Source: Streptomyces sp. CB01201 (GTDB lineage: Bacteria > Actinomycetota > Actinomycetes > Streptomycetales > Streptomycetaceae). Taken from it: 64,000 nt of DNA. Shown piece after piece: positions 17,331-24,976 of the stretch. The number at the start of each line of letters is the position of its first letter. Position 1 is the stretch's first letter. The position numbers were made by a program, and so were the translations under genes. The stretch lies in assembly GCF_002803085.1 (NCBI RefSeq), contig NZ_NNBJ01000008.1, positions 1 through 64,000 of the forward strand, in the 5' to 3' direction. The notes under the pieces were generated by a model. That model was not told the origin of the DNA. It did no database searches and worked only from the letters and a program-made list of their open reading frames with translations.

Positions 17331-18320
17331 TTGACCACTGACTTACGACGAGGCACTCGCCCTCGCGCTCTACTGGCCGTGCTGGCGGCGCTGTGCGGCA
17401 TCATCGGCGCCACCACGCTGGGCACGACACCGGCGTCGGCGGCCGACCAACGCCACGCGATCTACGCCATCGCGCACCGCGTCGACACACTGGAGGGCGT
17501 GGACGCGGCGCTCAAGCACGGCGCCAACGGCATCGAGATCGACGTCTGCTCCTGGTGGAACCCCAACGAATGGCGGGCGTACCACGACTGCTCATCGGCC
17601 GGTGACACCCGGCACGGTCCCAGTTTCGACAGCATGATCGACCGCATCGTCTCCAACGCCGCTGCGGGCCGCCGACTGGCGCTGGTCTGGCTGGACATCA
17701 AGGACCCCAACTACTGTGGAGAAGCGCCGAACCGCACGTGCAGCGTCGCCGGACTGCGCGACAAGGCACAGCGGCTGACCGCCGCCGGGATCCAGGTGCT
17801 CTACGGGTTCTTCGAGTACCACGGCGGCAGCACCCCCGATGTCGGCGGCCGGGGCTGGCAGAGCCTGGAAGGGAAACTCGGCCCCCTGGAGGGCATCACG
17901 ACGACCGGGACCCGGGACCAGGTCACGGGTGCCTTCAACCGGTCCGGCTCGGGGTTCCCCAACGGGCGTCGGGCGATGGACTACGGCGACACGGACATCA
18001 CCAATGGCTTCGGGAACTGCACGGAGGCCACCTGGAACACGTGCGCCGAACTCAAGAAGGGCGCCGCGGACCGCTCCGCCGGGCGACTCGCGGCAACGTT
18101 GTCGTGGACGACCACGTACAACGATCCGTGGTACGTGGACAAGCTGCTCGGTGACGCACACGTGGACGGCATCATCGCGGGCTACGGCGCCTTCACCGGC
18201 GTTCGCGAGTACGACGACAGCTGGCAGTGCGCCAACGCGATCAACCTCGTCCGCGACTGGGTGAACAAGCACGGTTCCACCCACCGCATGGCCAACAGTT
18301 CCGACCGCCTCTTCAGGTAG
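17331..18320 (+). CDS. Secreted phospholipase D of the sphingomyelinase D / GDPD-like fold
   Basis: The 329-residue precursor has a signal peptide (hydrophobic 13-30, cleavage about ASA|AD at 38). The mature part matches the TIM-barrel of spider and bacterial sphingomyelinase D: catalytic His49 (AIAHR) and His85 (YHDC), metal ligands Glu69 and Asp71 (IEIDV) and Asp122/Lys124 (LDIKDP). The C-terminal YNDPW resembles the SMD-tail motif (DNPW) of that family. These enzymes cleave, or cyclise, the head group of sphingo- or lysophospholipids. The TTG at 17331 is the start: AAGGAG lies 8 bases upstream. It is convergent with the thiopeptide precursor gene. Confidence 0.86.
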   Translation: MTTDLRRGTRPRALLAVLAALCGIIGATTLGTTPASAADQRHAIYAIAHRVDTLEGVDAALKHGANGIEIDVCSWWNPNEWRAYHDCSSAGDTRHGPSFDSMIDRIVSNAAAGRRLALVWLDIKDPNYCGEAPNRTCSVAGLRDKAQRLTAAGIQVLYGFFEYHGGSTPDVGGRGWQSLEGKLGPLEGITTTGTRDQVTGAFNRSGSGFPNGRRAMDYGDTDITNGFGNCTEATWNTCAELKKGAADRSAGRLAATLSWTTTYNDPWYVDKLLGDAHVDGIIAGYGAFTGVREYDDSWQCANAINLVRDWVNKHGSTHRMANSSDRLFR

Positions 18321-18388
18321 AGACGGATTCGGCCCGAAGCCGAACCATCCGGTAGCCGTTGGTGACTTGTGGCGGTCGGCCGGATGCG

Positions 18389-18416
18389 CGTGCCGGGCAG
18401 GCGCCTGCCCGGCACG
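18389..18416. terminator. Bidirectional terminator between phospholipase D and precursor genes
   Basis: A perfect 28-base palindrome pairs CGTGCCGGGCAGG with CCTGCCCGGCACG around a central CG. It sits 10 bases past the stop of the leftward precursor gene and 68 bases past the stop of the rightward phospholipase gene, so it can terminate both. Confidence 0.75.
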
Positions 18417-18426
18417 TGCTACCCAC

Positions 18427-18618
18427 TCAGGAACAGCTGCAGTTACAGCAGTTCGGCGGCGGAGCGCAGCAGAAGGAAGCGCTCACCTCCGTCATGCCGT
18501 GCCCTGCGGTGAGCGACTGGCTGTGCTCGTCCCCGGCCAGCGAGTCCAGGTCGAGGTCCAGCGCGAGGTCGGCCACCGCCGCAGCGAGCGAGGGTGAGCC
18601 ATTGCTGTTGTCGTTCAT
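18427..18618 (-). CDS. Thiopeptide precursor peptide
   Basis: The 63-residue peptide has an acidic leader of about 47 residues (including LALDLDLDSLAGDE) and a Cys/Ser-rich C-terminus. The proposed core, residues 48-63, is SFCCAPPPNCCNCSCS: six Cys for thiazoles and three Ser. Ser48 (position 1) and Ser61 (position 14, in the context CNC-S-C, like TCSC or CCSC of known thiopeptides) are the likely dehydroalanines joined by the pyridine synthase. Phe at position 2 resembles lactazole (Trp2) rather than the usual Cys2. The ATG at 18618 is certain: AAAGGAGG lies 6 bases upstream. It has its own promoter and terminator and diverges from the modification operon. Confidence 0.92.
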   Translation of the reverse strand: MNDNSNGSPSLAAAVADLALDLDLDSLAGDEHSQSLTAGHGMTEVSASFCCAPPPNCCNCSCS

Positions 18619-18678
18619 CAAAGCCCTCCTTTCGATCAGAATGGAGCATCAACAGGCTTATTTGGACGCCCAGTTGGG

Positions 18679-18707
18679 ACACTAGCGTGACAATTGTGAA
18701 CTGTGAA
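18679..18707 (-). promoter_or_regulatory. Putative promoter of the precursor gene
   Basis: On the minus strand TTCACA (18707-18702) and TAGTGT (18684-18679) are 17 bases apart, a good vegetative-type match. It gives a 5-prime leader of about 55 bases before the precursor ATG. Confidence 0.55.
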
Positions 18708-18712
18708 GGGGG

Positions 18713-18741
18713 TGGACTAGACCATTCGCCTCCGCTAGTGT
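18713..18741 (+). promoter_or_regulatory. Putative promoter of the thiopeptide modification operon
   Basis: TGGACT (18713-18718) and TAGTGT (18736-18741) are 17 bases apart. The -10 shares the context CGCTAGTGTC with the divergent precursor promoter, hinting at common control. The leader to the first gene would be about 130 bases. Confidence 0.4.
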
Positions 18742-18880
18742 CGGCCGCCCGGAGGCCGCCAACGCACCCCTGTCCGTCGCTTTCACACCTACCGGCGCGG
18801 TCCCAGAGAGCTCCTACGCAAGGCGCGCCGTCGGGCGTTCCGTCGGGGCGATGTCGTCCAGGTATCCCGAGGAGGTGCGG

Positions 18881-19909
18881 ATGAGACCGAGACTGCTTCC
18901 CGACACACATCTGCTGCCCTCCGACCGGGGCGTAGTGATCAGTGGGCCGCGCGGAAACTCCGCCTTCGCGTTACCGGGAATCCACCCTTGGCTGGAAAGG
19001 CTCCGACCGTTCCTCGACGGGAGCAACAGCCTCGACCAGCTGACCGCCGGCCTCGCACCACAGGCCGCACACCATGTCCGCACCCTGGTCGAGCTGCTTG
19101 CCCGGGAGGGTTTCGTGCACGACGCCACGGCGGATCTTCCCCACACGCTGAGCCCGGCCGACCGTACCCGCCATGCCGCGCTGATCGACTTCGTCGCCGC
19201 ACGCGCCGACTCGCCCGAGTACCGCTTCGAGCGCTACCGCGAATGCGCCCCGTTGGTGATCGGTTCCGGACGCCTGGCCAGTGCGCTGGTCCTCGCCCTG
19301 CTCGCCTCGGGAGTGGCACATGTCCGCCTCCGGCTGAGCGGGGCCGAGGGGAGTTCGGGCACCATGACGGATGTGGCCCGGCTCAACGAATGCGTCGAGC
19401 TGCTCCACGCCGAGGGTGGCTCGTTCGATTACGAGCAACTGAGCGACGACCCGCTTTCCCAACTGCCCCCGGGCGTAGGCGTGGTGCTCGTCGGCTCGGA
19501 CCTGGACGATCCCGAGGCCACGGAGCCCGCCCGCGCTCTGGCCTCGGGCGGCGGGCTCCGGTACGGGCAGGTGGTGGGCCGGGGCCGGCACGTGGTGATC
19601 AGCGACGTGGCCGCCACGCATGCGTCACAGAGTCCGATTCCCCTTGTCGTCCATGCTGTTGGGGTGGATCGACCAGGGGCGGATGCGGCGAATCCGGCTG
19701 CCGTGCACGAGCCGAGCCCCTATCTCGGCGGCCCCGTCGCGGCACTCGCGGCGAACCAGTTGTGCCTGCACCTCCTGCGCCGGGTGGCGGGTCTCGACCA
19801 GGCCGACCAGGCCGACGGAGCCGACGGGGCCGCCGAACGGACATCGACGGCCGAGCCCGTGCTGCTCGACCTGGCCACCGGCCGCTTCCTGGGCGCGGAG
19901 TCGGGATGA
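18881..19909 (+). CDS. RRE/ocin-ThiF-like leader-peptide-binding protein (first copy)
   Basis: The 342-residue protein starts with a winged-helix RiPP recognition element (about 1-85, with GIHPWLERLRPFLDGSNSLDQL), which in TbtF-like partners binds the leader and presents the core to the YcaO cyclodehydratase. An E1/ThiF-like Rossmann segment follows (LVIGSGRLASALVLALLASG at about 118). The C-terminus carries a QADQADGADGA run. I chose ATG 18881 because GGAGG lies 5 bases upstream; an ATG at 18851 has no ribosome site. It is the first gene of the operon and overlaps the dehydrogenase gene by ATGA. Confidence 0.85.
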   Translation: MRPRLLPDTHLLPSDRGVVISGPRGNSAFALPGIHPWLERLRPFLDGSNSLDQLTAGLAPQAAHHVRTLVELLAREGFVHDATADLPHTLSPADRTRHAALIDFVAARADSPEYRFERYRECAPLVIGSGRLASALVLALLASGVAHVRLRLSGAEGSSGTMTDVARLNECVELLHAEGGSFDYEQLSDDPLSQLPPGVGVVLVGSDLDDPEATEPARALASGGGLRYGQVVGRGRHVVISDVAATHASQSPIPLVVHAVGVDRPGADAANPAAVHEPSPYLGGPVAALAANQLCLHLLRRVAGLDQADQADGADGAAERTSTAEPVLLDLATGRFLGAESG

Positions 19910-21294
19910 CCGGCCGGCGACTTCCCGGTCCGCACCCAGGCGCCGAACCGATCCAGGAGATTCCCCGGAGCGCCGCGGGCGATGTCCCGTTTCCCCCGGA
20001 GCTGTGGGCCGAGGCCGTCTACTCACGCCGAGCCATCCCGACCACGCTCGCCGCAGGACATCCGGCCCCGGGGCGGAACGCGGCGGAGGTGGACCCGCTC
20101 CCCCAGGGACCGCGCCTGCCGCTGGTGCCACCCCCGCTCCACCTGGCACCCGCCCCCGGGTCTCCGGCCGATCCGTCCGATCCCGCCGTCGTGTCCGCGC
20201 TGCTGCACTATTCCTACGGACTGCTCCAGCACGATCTGACCCCCGGCGGCTGGCCCCTTCACCGCGCGGTGGCCTCGGCCCGGTGCCGGTACCCGAGCGA
20301 ACTCACCCTGATCACACCCACCGGAGCCCTCCGCTTCGATCCGCTGCATCATCAACTCACCTTGCTGTGCGCTGCGGTGACGGGTGCTCAGTACCCCGAG
20401 CACGAGTCGACATCCCGTTTCATAGTGATCACCAGCCGCTTCGCCCGCACGGCACGGCTCTACGGCGACTACGCTCCCCGGCTCTGCGCCCAGGAGGCGG
20501 GCATGCTGCTGGGGGCGGTGCACCTGGTCGCCTCGGCGCTCGGCCTGCGCACCCGGCCGGGCCAGGACCAGAAGACACTCAACGACCTCTGCGCGCCGTG
20601 GCTGCCCAGCGCCGGGGAGCATCCGATGGGCTACCTGGAGCTGGCACGGCCCCCGCGGCCACCGAAAACGGGCTCGCCCGTCGACGCCGGCCCTCAGCGG
20701 CCCGGCGATCGGGCCTGGCACCCGCCCGACCTGGCGTCGGTGCTGCGTGTCCGGCACTCCGGCGCGGCGATCTTCGATCCCGAACCAGCCCCGGTCACAA
20801 GGGAGTTGATCGACGATCTCGAAGCGGCCCTCGCCACGGCTCCGCTCGGCGACTTCTCCTGCCATCTCCTGGCACGGAGCGTCACGGATCTCGCGCCGGG
20901 GCACTACGTCCACGTCGAGGGCCGTCTCCGGCAGGTCAGCGAGGGCGATCCGCTGGCATTGCTCGAACAGATCGGGCAGAGCGAGGGCCGGGTGTCGATG
21001 AACTTCCGCTCGACCGCCTGTGTCGCCTACCTCGCCGTCCGGCGCGGCGCCGCGGTCGCACGGTACGGCGACGACGCGTTCCGCAGAGTGCACCTCGGCG
21101 CGGGGGCGGCGGCACACCTGGTCTGTGTGGTCGCGGCTCGTCATGGGCTGACCGCCCGTGTCCACAACGGTTATGACGCGGCCACCGCGGAACGGCTGCT
21201 CGGGCTGATGCCCGACGAGGAGACGGTGATCTTCCAAGTGGCGATCGGTGCGGCGCGGCCACCGGCGTCCTTCCGACTCCCGGTGGTGTTCTGA
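19906..21294 (+). CDS. SagB-type azoline dehydrogenase (first copy)
   Basis: The 462-residue protein has two tandem nitroreductase-like halves. The first includes SYGLLQHDLTPGGWPLHRAVASAR and LIVITSRFARTARLYGDYA-like elements; the second includes MNFRSTACVAYLAVRRGAAV and an FMN-site-like VHLGAGAAAHLVCVVAARHGL. SagB/McbC-type enzymes use FMN to oxidise thiazolines to thiazoles. The ATG at 19906 overlaps the preceding stop and the next gene begins within its stop, indicating translational coupling. A second SagB-type gene lies at 26352; which of the two is the main oxidase cannot be told. Confidence 0.83.
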   Translation: MTGRRLPGPHPGAEPIQEIPRSAAGDVPFPPELWAEAVYSRRAIPTTLAAGHPAPGRNAAEVDPLPQGPRLPLVPPPLHLAPAPGSPADPSDPAVVSALLHYSYGLLQHDLTPGGWPLHRAVASARCRYPSELTLITPTGALRFDPLHHQLTLLCAAVTGAQYPEHESTSRFIVITSRFARTARLYGDYAPRLCAQEAGMLLGAVHLVASALGLRTRPGQDQKTLNDLCAPWLPSAGEHPMGYLELARPPRPPKTGSPVDAGPQRPGDRAWHPPDLASVLRVRHSGAAIFDPEPAPVTRELIDDLEAALATAPLGDFSCHLLARSVTDLAPGHYVHVEGRLRQVSEGDPLALLEQIGQSEGRVSMNFRSTACVAYLAVRRGAAVARYGDDAFRRVHLGAGAAAHLVCVVAARHGLTARVHNGYDAATAERLLGLMPDEETVIFQVAIGAARPPASFRLPVVF

Positions 21295-23981
21295 TGAGCC
21301 GGCACACTCCGCATTCGGGCCCGGTCGCCGTTCCCTGGTCCACGTCACCCAGCGGCCCGGTGGGCGTAAGGATCGCCGGTCTTTCCAGCACCGCACTCGA
21401 CGCCTCGCTGATCCCCCTCAGCACCGAACTCGCGCTGCGCGTCGCCGGGTTGGACCACAAGCTGACCGCCGATGCCGCACGACTGAGCGACGCGTTGTAC
21501 GCCCTGATCGGCACCGAGCCGGCCCGCCCCTTCAAGGCAAGGCTGGTGGGACTGCGCCGCGCCGTGCACCAGGGCGCTCGCCTCGGCCCGCTCATCGGCA
21601 CGGCCGCGCCGCCGGACGTGCTCGGGGCCGACCTCATCGAGCATCTCCACCAGCATGTGGCTCTGCGCCGCTCCCGCGCCGGCTTGTTCGCCGAACTGGA
21701 GGACGCCCTGCCGGCCGAGACCCGATCGGCGGCGACGGCCCTGGCCGCGCTCATCCAGGATCCGGCCTTCGCGGCGGGGCTCGGCTATGCGAGCCCGGAC
21801 CTGTACGAGGACCTGCTGCGCTGGAGCAAGGCCGACGTACCCGCACGGAAACCGCTGGACGGGGCGGCCGTCCGGCTGGCCAAGTACGCGAGCCGCGCGA
21901 TGGCCAAGCCCAGCCCGTTGACCACCTTCGCCGCCAGCGGTTTCGGCCACTGGGTGCCGGGCATCGGCGTCGACGTACGCCTGGAGGATTCGGGCCGGGC
22001 CGAGGTGGCCGAGGTGGGTCTGCCGCCCCTGGCCCGGATCGCCGCCGCGCTCGCCCATGCGCCCGAGCTGGCCGCGGCGGTCCAGCTCCGAGTGAACCCG
22101 TCGGCCACGGCGCTGTCCTCCCCCGGGGGCGATCGATGGCTGTTCACCGCGCCCGGGCCGTCCGGCGAGGTGCGAACGCTGCCCGCCACACCGGCACTGG
22201 CCGCGATCCTGTCGGCGGTCGCCGAGGCGGGCAGCCCGGAGCGGCTGCGCACTCTGCTCGGTGCGACCACTCCCGGAAGCGGCGCCGACGCCGTCCTCGG
22301 CCGGCTCGTTCGGCTGGGGCTCCTGGAGGTCCGCCTCGGGCTGCCCGACCAGAGACTCGACGCGGCAACGCTCTGCGACTGGCTCGGCCGGCACCTGCCC
22401 TCGCACAGCGAAGCCCTGCACCCCCTGCTCGCCGGCCTCCGCGCCATCCGCGACGAGATCGGCACCGCCCGCGACGCCGCTCCCGGCTCGCACCGGCGCA
22501 TCGGGAGCAGCCTGCGGCAACGCCTCACGGACGCGTACATACACCTCCAACTGCACACCGATAGTCGCGAGTTGGGCTTCGGCCCGCCGTACTTCCACCA
22601 CAGTCTCGTCACCGGCTCCGCCGCCTCGCTCGACCCCGCTGTCTGGCGTCCAACCCTGAAGGACCTCGCACTCGTACCGGCGCTGCTCGCACCGTTCGAC
22701 ACCCTCGCATCGGCGCGGGACGGCCTTCGCCGGTGCGCGGTGACCGCTTGTGGCCCGGGATTCCGACGGCCGTTCACCCACTTCCTCCAGGATTTCGGCG
22801 GCTGGTGGGCCAATGCCGGGTCAGGTGCTTTCACCGACCGCGACACGCGGCGGCAGGACGAACTGCGGCAGCTGATCGCCGCCACCCGGCCCGCGCGGGA
22901 CGGCGCCGTCCGCCTCGATCCGTCCGCCGTCCGCGACCTCTGCGGCGGCTGGCCCGGCCCCGAGACCTCCGGCGACAGCCACACCTGTTACGTCCAGACG
23001 CTTCCCGATCCGAGCACCGGGCCCAGGCTGGTGCTCAACACGGTCACCGGCGGCCACGGCACCGGCCGGACCCGGATCGCCCGGCTGCTGGACGGCTCGG
23101 GCGATGTCGACGCGGCCGGGGACGAGTGGGCCGGCGCCCCGGATCCAGGGCACGGCCCCCTCTACACGGAACTCGACGGCGTCTTCGGGAGCGCCCTCAA
23201 CCAACGTGCGGCCAGGACCCGTTATGCGATCGACCTGGACGGAGCAACCTCCCACCGACCGCCCGAGCGCCTGATCGGGCCGGCCGAGCTGGACGTGGTG
23301 CATGACCCTCGCCTTGAGCGCCTTCAGCTCGTCCACCGTCCAACTGGCCGTGTCGTCCGCCCGGTCCACGCCGGCCTTCTCGCCACACCCCTGCTTCCGC
23401 TCCAGGCACGGCTGCTGGTGGGTGCCTTCGGTCAGACCTCGTACGCCTTCTGGTCGGACTGGCCGCAGTTGTGGCAGCTGCTCCCTTCGGAGCGGATCGA
23501 CCAGTCCCGTGCGGGCCCCGGCACGGGGGCGAGCAGCGGGGGATGGACGAAGCTGCCCCGCCTCGCCCTGGGATCCGTGGTGCTGCGCCGCGCCACCTGG
23601 TTCATCGACGCCGGCCGGGCGCCCGCTCGTGACACCGGCGAGTCGGACGCCGCCCACTTGGTCCGGGTGCACACCTGGCGGGTGGCGCTCGGCCTCCCCC
23701 GGCGCTGCTTCCTGCGCGTCCTCACCGCACGTCCGGCCGGCGGTTTCACCGGGCCCGCTCTGCATGACAAGGACCGTAAGCCGGTCTTCGTCGACTTCGC
23801 CCACGCCCATCTCCTGCGCGTGTTCGAGCGCGCGGCGGCCACGGGCAGACCACTGCTGCTCACCGAGGCGCTCCCCGACCCGTACGACGCACCGGCTCGC
23901 CCGGACGGCCACCGCTACGCGACGGAGTTCGTGATCGAGCTTCCGAGCGCCCCGGCAGACCGAGGGCGGCACACATGCTGA
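21294..23981 (+). CDS. Lantibiotic-type dehydratase, glutamylation subunit (TbtB-like)
   Basis: The 895-residue protein is a LanB N-terminal-type enzyme that uses glutamyl-tRNA to glutamylate Ser/Thr side chains of the azole-bearing precursor. Family features are KPSPLTTFAASGFGHW at about 203, ELGFGPPYFHHSLVTG at about 424 and RYAIDLDGATSHRPPERL at about 644. As in thiopeptide pathways, the elimination domain is absent and encoded separately by the next gene. It starts at ATG 21294 (TGATG overlap) and overlaps the next start by 7 bases. The predicted targets are Ser1, Ser14 and perhaps Ser16 of the core. Confidence 0.9.
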   Translation: MSRHTPHSGPVAVPWSTSPSGPVGVRIAGLSSTALDASLIPLSTELALRVAGLDHKLTADAARLSDALYALIGTEPARPFKARLVGLRRAVHQGARLGPLIGTAAPPDVLGADLIEHLHQHVALRRSRAGLFAELEDALPAETRSAATALAALIQDPAFAAGLGYASPDLYEDLLRWSKADVPARKPLDGAAVRLAKYASRAMAKPSPLTTFAASGFGHWVPGIGVDVRLEDSGRAEVAEVGLPPLARIAAALAHAPELAAAVQLRVNPSATALSSPGGDRWLFTAPGPSGEVRTLPATPALAAILSAVAEAGSPERLRTLLGATTPGSGADAVLGRLVRLGLLEVRLGLPDQRLDAATLCDWLGRHLPSHSEALHPLLAGLRAIRDEIGTARDAAPGSHRRIGSSLRQRLTDAYIHLQLHTDSRELGFGPPYFHHSLVTGSAASLDPAVWRPTLKDLALVPALLAPFDTLASARDGLRRCAVTACGPGFRRPFTHFLQDFGGWWANAGSGAFTDRDTRRQDELRQLIAATRPARDGAVRLDPSAVRDLCGGWPGPETSGDSHTCYVQTLPDPSTGPRLVLNTVTGGHGTGRTRIARLLDGSGDVDAAGDEWAGAPDPGHGPLYTELDGVFGSALNQRAARTRYAIDLDGATSHRPPERLIGPAELDVVHDPRLERLQLVHRPTGRVVRPVHAGLLATPLLPLQARLLVGAFGQTSYAFWSDWPQLWQLLPSERIDQSRAGPGTGASSGGWTKLPRLALGSVVLRRATWFIDAGRAPARDTGESDAAHLVRVHTWRVALGLPRRCFLRVLTARPAGGFTGPALHDKDRKPVFVDFAHAHLLRVFERAAATGRPLLLTEALPDPYDAPARPDGHRYATEFVIELPSAPADRGRHTC

Positions 23982-24976
23982 GGGGAGCGTCGGCAGGTGT
24001 GCCGTCCTCCGAACCGGTGGATCGCTGGGTCAGCGCCCATGTGTTCACCGGCCATCCGTTGGACCTGGTGCTGTGCAGGCTGGTCTCCGCAGCCGTCGCG
24101 GAACTGCGCCAACGCGGGCTTGCCGACCGGTACTTCTTTCTCCGCCACTGGCAGGGCGGCCCGCACCTGCGATTGCGGGTCCGCCTCACCACCCCCGCGG
24201 CCGAGACGGACGTGCGGTCCGCCCTGAACGCACACGCCGGGGCGCTGTTCCGCGAGCTGCCTGCCTCACCGAGCATGTCGGCCCATCAATACCAGCTCCT
24301 GGCAAGGGAGTTGTCCGCTCAGGAACCGGGAAGCGAACCCGGCGTCCTGGCGCCCCATGACAGCCTCGTGTTCCACGACTACCGCCCGGAACACGGCAAG
24401 TACGGGTACGGCACCGCCTTGCGCGCCGTCGAGGACGCGTTCGCCACGTGCAGCGAACTGGCCCTCGCCGCGGTGCTTGCCGGGTGGAGTCCGGCCCGGC
24501 GGACGGCACACTGCTTCGCCCTGCTCGCCGGCACCCTGGACGCCACCGCGCCGCCGGTACGGCCCACCCCTGACGTACTGATGCAGTACGGGAGCCGGCG
24601 TGCCGCCCTGCTCGGCGTTGCCCGTGCGGCACGCCAGGCATCGACGGCGGACCCCCTTACGGATCCCGTGAGCCGGTGGCTCGCGGCTTGCCTCGGCGCC
24701 CAGCGACAGGCCGGACTCCCTGCCTCGCCGGTCGGCCATCTGACGCATCTGGCCTGCAACCGGCTCGGCATACGGCTGGGCCAAGAGGCGACCCTGCGCG
24801 GGCTGGCCCTTTTGGCCGTACGGGAGTTGGCCGCAGATGAGCGCGGGCGTCAACCCGGTACGGGCGGTGTGGAGAGGGCCGCACCGGGCACTGCGGCGAC
24901 GCCGGGCCTTCGTGATCCGGACCCCACATCGAGTAGTCCCGACCAGCACAGATCCACCAAGGAGCGATTTCGGTGA
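23975..24976 (+). CDS. Dehydratase elimination subunit (TbtC-like, SpaB C-terminal domain)
   Basis: The 333-residue protein is the stand-alone glutamate-elimination partner of the split dehydratase and would release glutamate to form dehydroalanine. The diagnostic segment is RYFFLRHWQGGPHLRLRVR at about 52-70, and a typical HDYRPEHGKYGYGTAL element lies at about 130. The C-terminal 45 residues are Gly/Pro/Ser-rich and probably disordered. The ATG at 23975 overlaps the previous gene; the stop overlaps the next start (GTGA). An alternative role as pyridine synthase is less likely because the following gene fits that better. Confidence 0.85.
   Translation: MLRGASAGVPSSEPVDRWVSAHVFTGHPLDLVLCRLVSAAVAELRQRGLADRYFFLRHWQGGPHLRLRVRLTTPAAETDVRSALNAHAGALFRELPASPSMSAHQYQLLARELSAQEPGSEPGVLAPHDSLVFHDYRPEHGKYGYGTALRAVEDAFATCSELALAAVLAGWSPARRTAHCFALLAGTLDATAPPVRPTPDVLMQYGSRRAALLGVARAARQASTADPLTDPVSRWLAACLGAQRQAGLPASPVGHLTHLACNRLGIRLGQEATLRGLALLAVRELAADERGRQPGTGGVERAAPGTAATPGLRDPDPTSSSPDQHRSTKERFR

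Noticed and set aside
21294..23981. Class I lanthipeptide cluster, because of a LanB-type dehydratase
   Set aside because: There is no LanC cyclase. The dehydratase is split from its elimination domain, and YcaO, SagB and a pyridine synthase are present, all of which indicate a thiopeptide.
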